From Bacteroidota bacterium (GTDB taxonomy: Bacteria; Bacteroidota; Bacteroidia; Chitinophagales; Chitinophagaceae): a DNA stretch of 64,000 nt. Each line of letters starts with the position of its first letter. Positions within the stretch are counted from its first letter, which is position 1. The translations under genes were made by a program, and so were the position numbers. The stretch is from contig JAFDYE010000465.1 in the NCBI GenBank assembly GCA_018267585.1, forward strand, positions 1-64,000. The letters run 5' to 3'. Under the pieces are notes generated by a model. The model was not told the origin of the DNA. It ran no database searches and was given only the letters and a program-made list of their open reading frames with translations. Positions 49,481 to 59,398 of this stretch are shown here, piece after piece.

Positions 49481-52429
49481 ATGGCGACAACGGGTAAAGT
49501 AAAACAGCAGAAGAAAGAAAAGATATTTCCCTCCGTGCCGGCTCCTGACGCCGATGCGATCTTTATAAAAGGTGCCAGGGTCCATAACTTAAAAAATATC
49601 GATGTTTCCATTCCCAGGAACAAGCTGGTGGTAGTCACCGGCGTGTCCGGTTCGGGGAAGTCTTCCCTGACCATCGACACTCTTTTTGCGGAAGGACAGC
49701 GTCGGTACGCAGAAAGCCTTAGTGCGTATGCGCGGCAGTTCATGGCGCGTATGGACAAGCCGGATGTGGACTATATAAAAGGTCTTTGTCCGGCAATTGC
49801 CATTGAGCAGAAGGTCATTACGAGGACGCCGAGGTCGACCGTTGGCAGCATGACCGAGATATATGATTATCTCCGTCTGTTGTTTGCGAGGGTTGGCAAG
49901 ACCTATTCCCCCGTGAGCGGCCGGATAGTAAAAAAGGATGATGTCAGCGATGTAGTGAATGCGATAGCCGGGTTACCAATGGGTGATCGTGTCCTTTTAT
50001 TGACGCCTTTTAAGCAGCACAGAAATCGGGATACGAAGGAGGAATTGAACATATTGCTTCAAAAGGGATTTTCCCGGATATATGTACCTGCGGCCGGTGA
50101 GAAAGCTTCGGCGGTGGGCGGGGGCGGCCGGACGGCGGTGGGAGAGACCTTGCGCATCGAGGATCTGTTGGAGATGGACGAGAAAGAGCTCAATAAGAAG
50201 CTGCCTGCTCCGAAGGGGGCTGCCGGACGGGTTGCTGCTCAAGGAGCGGATGCTCGGGGGGCTGCTGTGGCGGTACCGGGCGTATCCATTCTTGTAGACC
50301 GGCTTGTCGTAAAGGATTTTGACGAGGATGACCGTCATCGTATCGCGGACTCTGTTGGCACGGCCTTTTATGAAGGGGAAGGGGAGATGCAGCTGGAGGT
50401 CAATGGGGATCAGCGACTGGCATTTTCCAACCGGTTTGAGCTGGATGGTATCAGCTTTGAAGAGCCCGTTCCCAATCTTTTTTCTTTCAATAACCCGTTC
50501 GGGGCCTGTCCGACCTGTGAAGGTTTTTCCCAGGTGCTGGGCGTCGACGCCGATCTTGTCATACCGGATCGTCGCCTCAGCGTTTACGAGGGTGCGGTAG
50601 CTCCCTGGAAGGGGGAAAAGCTAGTCTGGTGGAAGGACCAGTTCGTCAAGGCTGCCAAAAAGTTCGATTTTCCCATCCACAAGCCGGTGATCGATCTCAC
50701 AAAGCAGCAGTACAGGACGCTTTGGGAAGGCAATGAGCACGTCCAGGGGATCAATGAGTGTTTTTCAGAATTTGAGCGCAACTTATATAAAGTGCAGTAC
50801 CGGGTGCTGCTCTCCCGCTATCGCGGCCGTACCGAGTGTCCGGATTGCAAGGGTTATCGGTTGCGGAAAGAGGCGCTTTATGTCAAGATAGGCGGTAAGC
50901 ATATCGGCGAGCTCTGTGAGATACCCGTTAAGGACCTTTCGGCCTGGTTCGACGAGCTGGTGCTGGAGGTGCACGAGCAGCAGATCGCCAAGCGTATCCT
51001 CATCGAGATACGCCACCGGCTGTCTACGCTGATGGACGTGGGCCTCGGCTATCTTACGCTTGCGCGTCTGGCGAACAGCCTCAGCGGTGGCGAGAGCCAG
51101 CGTATCCAGCTGACCCGCAGTCTTGGCAGCAACCTGACCAATTCATTATATATACTCGACGAGCCGTCTATCGGGCTTCATTCGCGGGACACCGAAAGGC
51201 TTATACGTGTTCTTAAGGAGCTGCGCGACCTTGGGAATACCGTTGTCGTGGTCGAGCACGATGAGATGATGATGCGGGAGGCCGATTATATTATCGATAT
51301 GGGTCCTCTGGCGAGTCATCTGGGTGGAGAGGTTGTCGCCGCAGGAGATTATGGGGAGCTGATCGCCAATGAGGATAGCCTGACGGGTAAGTACCTGAAG
51401 GGGGAGCTAACGATCGCCCCTCCGGCATTTCCTCGGAAGTGGAAGCGTTCTGTCTCTGTCGAAGGTGCGCGTCAGAATAATTTGAAAGATCTGACGGTTG
51501 AATTCCCGTTGGATGTGCTTTGTGTGGTAAGTGGCGTCAGCGGCAGTGGGAAGACGACCCTTGTCAAGCAAATACTTTATCCTGCGTTGCAGAAAATAAA
51601 GGGCGAACCGGCGGAGAAGGTAGGTCTTCACAAGGCGATAACGGGGGATATCGACCATATTTCCCAGATCGAAATGGTCGACCAGAATCCGATCGGCAAG
51701 TCATCCCGGAGCAATCCTGTAACCTATATCAAGGCATATGACGAGATCAGGGACCTGTATGCGAGGCAGCCGCTGAGCAAGATGCGGGGATTTCAGCCCA
51801 AGCATTTCTCCTTCAATGTCGATGGCGGGCGCTGCGATACCTGTAAGGGGGAAGGCGAACAGGTCGTTGAAATGCAGTTCCTTGCTGATGTGCATCTCAC
51901 TTGTGAGGTGTGCCATGGCCGGCGCTTCAAGGACGAGATACTCGAAGTGACTTACCGGGAGAAGAACATTTATCAGGTACTGGAGATGAGCGTCGACGAG
52001 GCCCTGGACTTTTTTAAGGACGAGAAGGATATTCTTCAGAAGATCAAGCCGCTCAGCGATGTCGGGCTTGGCTATGTCAAGCTGGGGCAGTCTTCGGATA
52101 CGCTTTCGGGTGGGGAGGCACAGCGCGTGAAGCTGGCGTCTTTCCTGGGCAAGGGGCGTGCGCAGGGGCATATCCTGTTCGTCTTCGACGAGCCGACCAC
52201 GGGTCTGCACTTTCACGATATCCGCAAGCTGCTGGCTTCATTCAATGCGCTTATCGATCAGGGGCACTCTATCCTTGTCATCGAGCACAATACGGATGTC
52301 ATCCGTTCGGCCGACTGGGTTATCGATCTGGGGCCGGAAGCCGGCGACGGAGGGGGAAGCCTGGTGTATGCGGGGGTGCCGTCGAAGATGCCAAAAAATG
52401 CCGGCTATACCGGAAAATTTATAGGTTAG
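49481..52429 (+). CDS. uvrA: UvrA, excinuclease ABC subunit A
   Basis: A 982-residue ATPase that recognises DNA damage in nucleotide excision repair with UvrB. Two ABC modules are visible, with Walker A sequences GVSGSGKSSL (~45) and GVSGSGKTTL (~690) and signature motifs SLSGGESQRI and TLSGGEAQRV. Zinc-type cysteines occur in CPTCEGFS, CPDCKGYRL, CDTCKGEGE and CEVCHGRRF. It is ~40 residues longer than E. coli UvrA (940) owing to an Ala/Gly-rich insert at about residues 205-265 (KASAVGGGGRTAVGE, then AAQGADARGAAVAV). The frame is intact. Confidence 0.97.
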   Translation: MATTGKVKQQKKEKIFPSVPAPDADAIFIKGARVHNLKNIDVSIPRNKLVVVTGVSGSGKSSLTIDTLFAEGQRRYAESLSAYARQFMARMDKPDVDYIKGLCPAIAIEQKVITRTPRSTVGSMTEIYDYLRLLFARVGKTYSPVSGRIVKKDDVSDVVNAIAGLPMGDRVLLLTPFKQHRNRDTKEELNILLQKGFSRIYVPAAGEKASAVGGGGRTAVGETLRIEDLLEMDEKELNKKLPAPKGAAGRVAAQGADARGAAVAVPGVSILVDRLVVKDFDEDDRHRIADSVGTAFYEGEGEMQLEVNGDQRLAFSNRFELDGISFEEPVPNLFSFNNPFGACPTCEGFSQVLGVDADLVIPDRRLSVYEGAVAPWKGEKLVWWKDQFVKAAKKFDFPIHKPVIDLTKQQYRTLWEGNEHVQGINECFSEFERNLYKVQYRVLLSRYRGRTECPDCKGYRLRKEALYVKIGGKHIGELCEIPVKDLSAWFDELVLEVHEQQIAKRILIEIRHRLSTLMDVGLGYLTLARLANSLSGGESQRIQLTRSLGSNLTNSLYILDEPSIGLHSRDTERLIRVLKELRDLGNTVVVVEHDEMMMREADYIIDMGPLASHLGGEVVAAGDYGELIANEDSLTGKYLKGELTIAPPAFPRKWKRSVSVEGARQNNLKDLTVEFPLDVLCVVSGVSGSGKTTLVKQILYPALQKIKGEPAEKVGLHKAITGDIDHISQIEMVDQNPIGKSSRSNPVTYIKAYDEIRDLYARQPLSKMRGFQPKHFSFNVDGGRCDTCKGEGEQVVEMQFLADVHLTCEVCHGRRFKDEILEVTYREKNIYQVLEMSVDEALDFFKDEKDILQKIKPLSDVGLGYVKLGQSSDTLSGGEAQRVKLASFLGKGRAQGHILFVFDEPTTGLHFHDIRKLLASFNALIDQGHSILVIEHNTDVIRSADWVIDLGPEAGDGGGSLVYAGVPSKMPKNAGYTGKFIG

Positions 52430-52479
52430 AAGTCGAGATCTGCGCCGCTGCGGTTGCGTTGGCGCACAGATAAAAAGCC

Positions 52480-52507
52480 AGAAAGCCGGACATTTGTCCG
52501 GCTTTCT
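52480..52507. terminator. Bidirectional terminator between uvrA and the efflux operon
   Basis: AGAAAGCCGGAC-ATTT-GTCCGGCTTTCT is a perfect 12-bp stem. On the minus strand it is followed by TTTTTA (52471-52476 as TAAAAA), better suited to ending the efflux operon, and it also serves uvrA 50 bp downstream of its stop. Confidence 0.85.
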
Positions 52508-52550
52508 GTTAAACTAACTCCGATCGATTGCAACTGCCTGTCTGCGCGAA

Positions 52551-53966
52551 TCAATTCCATCCTCCACCGAGGCTGCGGTATAATTCCACTTCTGCGCTAA
52601 GCTGTCCTTTCTTTATAGATGCTAATTCCAATTCGCTTTGTAATACATTGCCCTGGGCGGTGATAACTTCCAGGTAGGTAGCCAGACCATTGCGGAAGAG
52701 GCTGTTGGCGTTGGTGATGGCCTGCTGGAGGGTATTGACCCGGTTGGCGACCACTACTTTCTGCTCTTTCAGCTTTTCGATCGTGCCCAGCGCATTTGAA
52801 ACTTCTCCTACTGCTGTAAGCACGGACTGTCTGAATTGTATCACGCTTTTCTCTCTGTCAACCTTTGCCAGCTCGTACTGTGTCTTCAGCTGTTTGCGCT
52901 GGAAGAGGGGCTGGGTGAGGCCTCCGCCGACTATTCCGAACAGGCTGCCGGGGATGTTGAACCAGTTGCTGCTCTGAAAGCTGTTGAGGCCGCCCTGGGC
53001 CGTGATCGTCAGGGAAGGATACAGGCTGGCCTTGGTGATGCCGACGTTGGCGTTGGCGATATTGAGGGCCAGTTCGCTGCTGCGTACGTCGGGGCGGCGG
53101 CTGACCAACTGTGCCGGCACGCCTGCGGAAAGCGTGTCTTTCAGCGGCACCTGTTCCAGCTGGGTCGTTCTGGCGATGCCGGCCGGCAGCTTGCCAGTGA
53201 GGATGCTCAGCGCATTTTCCTGGAGGATGATGTTCTGCTCGATCTGGGGTACCAGCTCGGCGGCGACCAGCCGTTGTGCCTCCGCCTGCTGGACACCGAG
53301 CGCTGTTACGTCGCCGGCGGTGAACTGGAGGCGGATGATCTGCAGGGTGCTGTCGTTGAGCGCCAGGTTCTTTTTGGCGATGGACAGCTGTTCGTCCAGC
53401 ATGAGAAGGTTGTAGTAGCCTTCTGCCACGCCGGCGACCAGGTTGGTCTGGAGGGCCTTGCGGGCCTCCTGCGTCTGGAGGTATCCCGCCAGGGCTTTAT
53501 CCTGCTGGCTGCGGATCTTGCCCCAGATGGGGACTTCCCAGCTAAGGCCAATATTGGCGTTGTAGTCCTCGATGTATTTGTGGCCTACGATCGAGGGGGC
53601 GAACTTGCCGTTGAGACTGTTGTCGGAGGGCCGGTTGCGGCTGTACGTCGCGTTAAAACTGAGATCAGGCCAGTAGCCCAGTTTTGACTGACCGAGGACC
53701 AGCTGTGCGGATTCTATATTCTTCAGGGCGACCTGCATATCGTAGTTGTGTGCGATAGCGCTGTCGATCAGCTGCTGCAGGGTTGCGTCTCCGAAGAAGC
53801 TTTTCCAGGGGAGGTTGGCCACGCTGGTGGTATCACCCCGGGCCGCAGTGTTTCGAAATTCTGCCGGCAGTTCGGGCTGCGGAGTGGCAGTGTCTTTTGA
53901 AACCTTACAGGCGCCCAGTCCCAGGAGAAGGGCGAGGCTGGCTGTTCTTATGAATGATGATGTCAT
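52551..53966 (-). CDS. Outer-membrane efflux lipoprotein (TolC/OprM type)
   Basis: A 471-residue outer-membrane factor. It carries a lipoprotein signal (LALLLGLGACKVSKD, lipid Cys20) and two outer-membrane-efflux repeats typical of NodT-family channels. Motifs include LPWKSFFGDATLQQLIDSAI near the start and repeats such as DVRSSELALNIANANVGITKASLYPSLTITAQGGL (split by helices). It forms the exit duct for the RND pump encoded just upstream, 21 bp away. It is the last gene of the operon tetR-mfp-rnd-omf. Confidence 0.93.
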   Translation of the reverse strand: MTSSFIRTASLALLLGLGACKVSKDTATPQPELPAEFRNTAARGDTTSVANLPWKSFFGDATLQQLIDSAIAHNYDMQVALKNIESAQLVLGQSKLGYWPDLSFNATYSRNRPSDNSLNGKFAPSIVGHKYIEDYNANIGLSWEVPIWGKIRSQQDKALAGYLQTQEARKALQTNLVAGVAEGYYNLLMLDEQLSIAKKNLALNDSTLQIIRLQFTAGDVTALGVQQAEAQRLVAAELVPQIEQNIILQENALSILTGKLPAGIARTTQLEQVPLKDTLSAGVPAQLVSRRPDVRSSELALNIANANVGITKASLYPSLTITAQGGLNSFQSSNWFNIPGSLFGIVGGGLTQPLFQRKQLKTQYELAKVDREKSVIQFRQSVLTAVGEVSNALGTIEKLKEQKVVVANRVNTLQQAITNANSLFRNGLATYLEVITAQGNVLQSELELASIKKGQLSAEVELYRSLGGGWN

Positions 53967-53987
53967 ATTGTGATGAATTTTACCTGC

Positions 53988-56900
53988 TTATTCTGCTAAT
54001 GATGGTGATTTAACTTTTTTCATGCCGATCAATCTTTCCTGCAGGTACTGGAAGATGATGAACAGCACCGGTACGATGAAGACGCCAAGGAGAACCCCTG
54101 TCAGCATCCCGCCTACTGCGCCGGTGCCGATGCTACGGTTGCCAAGGGCAGCTGCGCCTTTCGCCCGCATCAGGGGTAACAGGCCGACGATAAAGGCGAA
54201 CGACGTCATCAGGATGGGGCGGAGGCGAAGCTTGGCTGCTTCTCTTGCGGCGTCCCATAGCTGCATTCCGGCGTGCCTTCTTTGTACGGCGTACTCCGTG
54301 ATCAGGATGGCGTTCTTCGCCAGCAGACCGATGAGCATGATAAGGCTGACCTGAACATAGATGTTGTTATCGATGCCGAAGATCTGAAGGAAGGCGAATA
54401 CACCGAATACACCGGCAGGGATCGAAAGAACTATCGCGAAGGGCAGGATATAGCTTTCATACTGGGCGGCCAACAGGAAGTAGATGAACACGAGGCTCAG
54501 GATAAAGATAAAGATCATCTGTGAACCTGCCAGTTTTTCTTCCCGCGTGATACCGGTGAACTCATAGCCCCAGCCTTTCGGGAGTACCTGGGCGGCCGTT
54601 TCTTCGATAGCCTTTATGGCGTCACCCGTGCTATAGCCCGGTTTGGGAACCCCGTTGATCGTCGCCGAATTGTAGAGGTTGTTGTGGCTTACCGTTTCAG
54701 GGCCGTACACCTTTCTCAGTGTCAGCAGCTGGTTTACCGGGATCAGCTGTCCCTGGTTGTTCTTGACATAGATGCCTCTCAGGGATTCTTCGTTATTCCG
54801 GTAGGGAACGTCGGCCTGCGCCATTACGCGGTAGTATTTGCCAAAGCGGTTGAAGTCGCTTACAAAACTACTACCATAGTAGATCTGCATTGTCTGCATC
54901 AGGTCGGCTATGGAGACCCCCATCTGTTTGGCCTTGTTGTTGTCCACGTCGATCATGTACTGCGGGTTACCCGAAGCAAAGGTGGTGAAGGCATAGGCGA
55001 TCTCCTTGCGTTGGAACAGCGCGCCGAGGAACTGATTGGTCATATTGCTCAGTCTTTCCATCGAGCCATTGGTCTGATCCTGGAGTGCGAACTCGAATCC
55101 GGCTACATTACCAAAGCCCTGGATGGTCGGGAAGGTAAAGAAGAAGGCGTGAGCGTCCTTGACCTGCATAGCGACCTTCATGGTCAGGTTGCCGCTGATG
55201 GCGTTGATGTCCTTGAGCGGGCCGCGGTCGTCAACAGGCTTCATGCGTACGAAGCCTGCGCCATAGGGAGAGGCGTTCGCATTCGAGATGAAGTTGAGGC
55301 CCTCCACGTTGTATCGTCTGTCGGCGATGGGGTCGGCCTTGATGATGCTGTCGATCTCGGCGATGGCCTTGTGCGTCTTATCAAGGCTGCTTCCGGGAGG
55401 CGTGTTTACTGCGTACAGGATGAAGCCCTGGTCTTCAGTCGGTATAAAGCCGCTGGGAGTCTTTTGCATCAGCATATAAGATCCGATGGCGAGGGCGATA
55501 AGCCCGCCGATGGTGATCCATTTGTGGCGGAAGAGGAAGCGCAGGCTGCCGAGGTATTTATCCGTCATGTTCTTGAAGCCGACGTTGAAGGCGGCGAAGA
55601 ACCTGGCGCCGAATCCTTTTCTCTGCCCGTGCTCATCGGAATGAATATCCTTGAGGAAGATGGCGCAAAGTGCGGGGCTCAGGGTAAGGGCGTTGACGGC
55701 GGAGATAAAGATGGCGATCGCCAGCGTATAGCCGAACTGTCTGTAGAACACCCCAGTCGGGCCTTTCAGGAAGCCAACGGGGATGAAGACGGCCATCATC
55801 ACCAGCGTGATCGATATGATGGCGCCGGATATTTCGCTCATTGATTTCAGTGTGGCTTCACGGACCGGCAGACCAGTGTTCTCCATCTTCGCGTGCACCG
55901 CTTCCACTACGACGATGGCATCATCCACTACGATGCCGATTGCCAGTACGAGCGCGAACAGGGTCAGCAGGTTAATGGTAAATCCAAATACCTGGAGGAA
56001 GAAGAAGGTACCTACTATGGCTACGGGAACTGCGATGGCGGGGATCAGCGTGCTCCGGAAGTCCTGCAGGAAAATGAACACCACGATGAACACCAGGACG
56101 AAGGCTTCCAGCAGGGTATGTTTTACCTGTTCGATAGAAGCGTCGAGGAACTCTTTCGAGTTATACATGATCGTGGTGTGGAGGCCTTTGGGCAGCGAGG
56201 AGGAGAACTTGTCCACCAGTTGCTCGGCCTGTGTAAGAATGTCGTTGGCGTTGGAGCCTGCGACCTGCTGGATGGCGATACCCGTGGTCGGGTGGCCGTT
56301 GAGGGTACTGTTGGACGAATAAGTATAGGAGCCAAACTCCACCCTTGCCACGTCCTTCAGCCGAACGACAGAGCCGTCGCTGTTGGATTTGACGATGATA
56401 TTCTCATAGTCTTCGTCCTTATTCAGTTTGCCCTTATACTTCAATACGTATTCATACACTTCTTTGCTGCTTTGTCCGAGGCGGCCGGGAGCGGCTTCGA
56501 GTGACTGGTCGCGGATTGCGTTGGTAACTTCGACGGGAGAAAGATTGTTGGCTACCAGGCGGTCGGGCTTGAGCCAGATACGCATGGAGTAGTCTTTCGA
56601 TCCGAAGGGGCTGGCATCGGCCACGCCGGGGATACGCTGGATCTTGGGGATCAGGTTGATCTTTGCGTAGTTCTGCAGGAAGGTCTCATCATAGGCGGAA
56701 TCAGTCGAATAAAGACTGATGAACATGATGATGCTGTTCTGCTGTTTTTGCGTTGAGATACCTGCCTGGATAACTTCGGCAGGGATCTGGCTGGTTGCCT
56801 TTGAAACGCGGTTCTGTACGTTCACGGCCGCGATATCGGGGTTGGTGCCCTGTTTGAAATACACGGTGAGCGACATGCTGCCGTCATTGCTGGAGTTGGA

Positions 56901-57137
56901 GGTCATGTAGGTCATGTTCTCCACGCCGTTGATGGATTCCTCCAGCGGGGTCGCCACGCTGCGCGCGACGACTTCCGCGTTAGCCCCGGGATAGTTAGCC
57001 TGCACCAGGACGCTGGGCGGCGCGATATCCGGGAACAACGAGATGGGCAGCGTAAAGATGGACAGCCCACCAAGTATGAATAAGATGATAGACACGACCG
57101 TTGACAACACCGGCCTTTCAATAAATCTCTTTAACAT
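53988..57137 (-). CDS. RND multidrug efflux permease (HAE1/AcrB type)
   Basis: A 1049-residue inner-membrane pump, the usual AcrB length. The start MLKRFIERPVLSTVVSIILF is typical. Twelve membrane spans and two large periplasmic loops are visible. The proton-relay residues are present: two aspartates in IGIVVDDAIVVVEAV (span 4) and Lys in GLLAKNAILITEY (span 10). The second periplasmic loop carries the porter-domain signature SFVSDFNRFGKYYRV. It should export hydrophobic or amphiphilic drugs with the periplasmic adaptor and outer channel next to it. Substrates cannot be predicted. Confidence 0.96.
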   Translation of the reverse strand: MLKRFIERPVLSTVVSIILFILGGLSIFTLPISLFPDIAPPSVLVQANYPGANAEVVARSVATPLEESINGVENMTYMTSNSSNDGSMSLTVYFKQGTNPDIAAVNVQNRVSKATSQIPAEVIQAGISTQKQQNSIIMFISLYSTDSAYDETFLQNYAKINLIPKIQRIPGVADASPFGSKDYSMRIWLKPDRLVANNLSPVEVTNAIRDQSLEAAPGRLGQSSKEVYEYVLKYKGKLNKDEDYENIIVKSNSDGSVVRLKDVARVEFGSYTYSSNSTLNGHPTTGIAIQQVAGSNANDILTQAEQLVDKFSSSLPKGLHTTIMYNSKEFLDASIEQVKHTLLEAFVLVFIVVFIFLQDFRSTLIPAIAVPVAIVGTFFFLQVFGFTINLLTLFALVLAIGIVVDDAIVVVEAVHAKMENTGLPVREATLKSMSEISGAIISITLVMMAVFIPVGFLKGPTGVFYRQFGYTLAIAIFISAVNALTLSPALCAIFLKDIHSDEHGQRKGFGARFFAAFNVGFKNMTDKYLGSLRFLFRHKWITIGGLIALAIGSYMLMQKTPSGFIPTEDQGFILYAVNTPPGSSLDKTHKAIAEIDSIIKADPIADRRYNVEGLNFISNANASPYGAGFVRMKPVDDRGPLKDINAISGNLTMKVAMQVKDAHAFFFTFPTIQGFGNVAGFEFALQDQTNGSMERLSNMTNQFLGALFQRKEIAYAFTTFASGNPQYMIDVDNNKAKQMGVSIADLMQTMQIYYGSSFVSDFNRFGKYYRVMAQADVPYRNNEESLRGIYVKNNQGQLIPVNQLLTLRKVYGPETVSHNNLYNSATINGVPKPGYSTGDAIKAIEETAAQVLPKGWGYEFTGITREEKLAGSQMIFIFILSLVFIYFLLAAQYESYILPFAIVLSIPAGVFGVFAFLQIFGIDNNIYVQVSLIMLIGLLAKNAILITEYAVQRRHAGMQLWDAAREAAKLRLRPILMTSFAFIVGLLPLMRAKGAAALGNRSIGTGAVGGMLTGVLLGVFIVPVLFIIFQYLQERLIGMKKVKSPSLAE

Positions 57138-57208
57138 AAATTGATCTCTTTGTTAGTATTATAATCCTGCCTTCGGGTCCTTGGCTCTTCTTCCCGGATA
57201 AGGGACTA

Positions 57209-58363
57209 CTACAGCGGCATAGCTTTCTGCACGCTGTCGGCGGACAAGGGCTGCGGATTGATCACCGCGCCGTCTGTCAGGCGGTCCATTCCGGCGAAGA
57301 CGATCTTGTCCCCGGGCTGTACGCCTTTGTCAACCAGGTAGTAGTTGGTTGTCTTGCTGACAATATGGATCTGTTTGCCGACCACCTTGTTGCTGTCACC
57401 TACGGCGTAGACAAATATCTTGTCCTGTATCTCGAAGGTGGCAGTTTGTGGTACGGGCAGCAGGCCGCTGTTGCCCTGTGGGATCCGAACTCTTCCGGTG
57501 ATGCCGCTGCGGAGCAGCCCTTCGTTGTTAGGGAAGGTGGCGCGGAAGACGATCGCCCCGATGTTGCGGTCAAACTGACCTTCCATCAGCTCGACTTTGC
57601 CTTTTGAGCCATAAATGCTTCTGTCGGCCAGCTGGAGTTCGATGGGGGGCAGCGCCTTGATCTTTTCTGCGATCGATCGTCCCGGGTACTGGCTGGTGAA
57701 TTTGAGGAAGTCGCTTTCGCTCATTCCGAAATAGGCGTAGACTTCTCTGACGTCGGATAGAATGGTCAGCGGTTGTGCCTCACCTTTACCTACCAGCGCA
57801 CCGGTCTTGAAGGGGATGCGTCCGATGTATCCGTTGACGGGGGCTTTCACCAGCGTGTAACCGAGGTTGATCCCGGCGTTGGCGCCTTCGGCCTGGGCCT
57901 GGGCGACCTGCGCTTTTGCCGCGTCATAAGCGGCCTGGGCTGCCTTCAGCTGTACGTCGGACACTACCTTGTTCTCGACCAGAGGGGTCAGGCGGTTGAC
58001 CTCGATGGCGGCTTTTTCCATATTGGCCTTGGCGGCTAATACGTTGGCCTGTGCGTTGTTGACCTGTTCGTCATAGGGTTTGTCGTTGATCTTGAAGAGT
58101 GGCTGGCCTGCGGTGACGTAGGCGCCTTCTTCTACGAAGATCTTGTCGAGGTAGCCGCTGACCTGGGGGCGGATCTCGACGTTGGTCTTGCCCTCGATGT
58201 TTGCGGAATACTCAAGATAAGTTGTTGCCGCAGAACTATTTATCGGGAGTACCGGAAGACTCTGCGGGGGTGGCGCGGCTTGTGTGCCTTGCGCTTGTGA
58301 ACAGCCACTGAGATATACTGCAGCGGCTACGATGATGGCTGAAAATAATAGATACCTTCTCAT
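57209..58363 (-). CDS. RND periplasmic adaptor (AcrA type), lipoprotein
   Basis: A 384-residue membrane-fusion protein. The signal ends in VAAAVYLSGCSQAQG, with lipid Cys near 21. After it come the barrel-sandwich/lipoyl halves (VEIRPQVSGYLDKIFVEEGAYVTAGQPLFKIND) around a coiled-coil hairpin (~90-150), then GYTLVKAPVNGYIGRI and a beta-barrel and membrane-proximal domain. It bridges the RND pump and outer-membrane channel encoded next. The operon starts here; operator-like sites lie in the 238-bp gap before it. Confidence 0.95.
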   Translation of the reverse strand: MRRYLLFSAIIVAAAVYLSGCSQAQGTQAAPPPQSLPVLPINSSAATTYLEYSANIEGKTNVEIRPQVSGYLDKIFVEEGAYVTAGQPLFKINDKPYDEQVNNAQANVLAAKANMEKAAIEVNRLTPLVENKVVSDVQLKAAQAAYDAAKAQVAQAQAEGANAGINLGYTLVKAPVNGYIGRIPFKTGALVGKGEAQPLTILSDVREVYAYFGMSESDFLKFTSQYPGRSIAEKIKALPPIELQLADRSIYGSKGKVELMEGQFDRNIGAIVFRATFPNNEGLLRSGITGRVRIPQGNSGLLPVPQTATFEIQDKIFVYAVGDSNKVVGKQIHIVSKTTNYYLVDKGVQPGDKIVFAGMDRLTDGAVINPQPLSADSVQKAMPL

Positions 58364-58379
58364 AACATTATTTAATTGT

Positions 58380-58396
58380 TTAATGGTGTTAAATCA
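58380..58396 (-). promoter_or_regulatory. TetR operator-like site A, efflux promoter
   Basis: TTAATGGTGTTAAATCA contains the imperfect palindrome TTTAA-N5-TTAAA and the 10-mer TGTTAAATCA shared with site B. It sits 17 bp before the adaptor start. Confidence 0.5.
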
Positions 58397-58424
58397 GTCG
58401 GCAAAAATTCTGATTGTTCATAAT

Positions 58425-58443
58425 ATTTATCACTGTTAAATCA
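58425..58443 (-). promoter_or_regulatory. TetR operator-like site B, efflux promoter
   Basis: ATTTATCACTGTTAAATCA holds an identical TGTTAAATCA to site A, 47 bp away, and matches most of site C upstream of tetR. Confidence 0.5.
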
Positions 58444-58601
58444 TACGGAAAAAAAATGTGCTCTTTTTTTCAATTGGCAAACACCATGTAAGGGGAGATA
58501 AGCAGCTGCTCTTGTTTAGAGAGACAAACAAGCCATCGCCATCGGCGTTGGTTCAACGCGGCCCGGGTGGTGGGGCATTTGGTTTATAGGCTTCAGATTA
58601 T

Positions 58602-59216
58602 TTATTCTGCCTGTGCCTGATTCTTCAGGCTACGGGTGATGCCGGTTATGGCATCTGTCAGGATCTGTCGATTGATCTCGTCCGATGTTCCCTTCCGGAC
58701 GATGTTAATAGAGATCAAGCCGTGTACGATCGACCAATAGGTATAATACTTGGTACAGACCCGGTCGTCGTCGGGGTCGCTGATGCCCATCAGTTCGGCG
58801 ATGGCGCCAGCGGCAATATCATAGGGTGTGCTTCCTGCGGGAAGTAATTCGTCCATAATGCAACAGTTGACTTCTACGCCGAACATGAGCTGGTAATATT
58901 CCTTTTGCTCGAAGGCAAAATTCCAATAGGCCAGCCACATTGCTTCTATCTGATCGCCTAATTCCTTATGTTTACTTTTTGCTTCATTCATCCTTGCGGC
59001 CAACAGCATGAATCCTTTTTTTGTCAGCTCCAGCAGGATTGCTTCCTTGTTCGCGTAGTATTCATATATAATGGGCGCGGTGTATTCTATTTTGTCTGCG
59101 ATCTTGCGCATGCTCAGTGCCTGCCAGCCTTCATCTTTCACAATTTCGTGTGCAGCATCCAGGATGTTTACCCTGGTTTGCTCTTTTAATCGATGAATTC
59201 TTTCCTTGCTCCCCAT
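58602..59216 (-). CDS. TetR-family repressor of the efflux operon
   Basis: A 204-residue regulator with a typical N-terminal helix-turn-helix: NILDAAHEIVKDEGWQALSMRKIADKIEYTAPIIYEYYANKEAILLEL. The C-terminal part resembles WHG/TetR_C_33-type ligand-binding domains. It directly precedes and is read in the same direction as the adaptor-pump-channel genes. Three related palindromic sites, two before the pump operon and one at its own leader, suggest that it represses both. The ligand is unknown but is probably a pump substrate. Confidence 0.9.
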   Translation of the reverse strand: MGSKERIHRLKEQTRVNILDAAHEIVKDEGWQALSMRKIADKIEYTAPIIYEYYANKEAILLELTKKGFMLLAARMNEAKSKHKELGDQIEAMWLAYWNFAFEQKEYYQLMFGVEVNCCIMDELLPAGSTPYDIAAGAIAELMGISDPDDDRVCTKYYTYWSIVHGLISINIVRKGTSDEINRQILTDAITGITRSLKNQAQAE

Positions 59217-59245
59217 GTGAAACCGCTCCTTTTTATTGCCTTAAA

Positions 59246-59262
59246 TTATTTAACACTGTTAG
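59246..59262 (-). promoter_or_regulatory. TetR operator-like site C, tetR leader
   Basis: The perfect palindrome TAACA-C-TGTTA (59251-59261) lies 35 bp upstream of the tetR start within TTATTTAACACTGTTAG. Read on the minus strand it includes TGTTAAAT, the core of sites A and B. The remaining gap to 59398 has nothing else recognisable. Confidence 0.55.
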
Positions 59263-59398
59263 ACAAAAGTAGAACTATTTTTAATTCCGCCAAGAATTTT
59301 TTTTTCCGGGAGGGTGGAAGGAGGGGCCTCCGCGGGTTGAAATCGCTGAAATTTAGAGGATTTAAATTTGATTATCAGGTGGTTGTTCGAACTCGGGA

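Noticed and set aside
54684..55844. 386-codon plus-strand frame opposite the RND permease gene
   Set aside because: It mirrors the strong minus-strand permease and shows no recognisable domain or signal.
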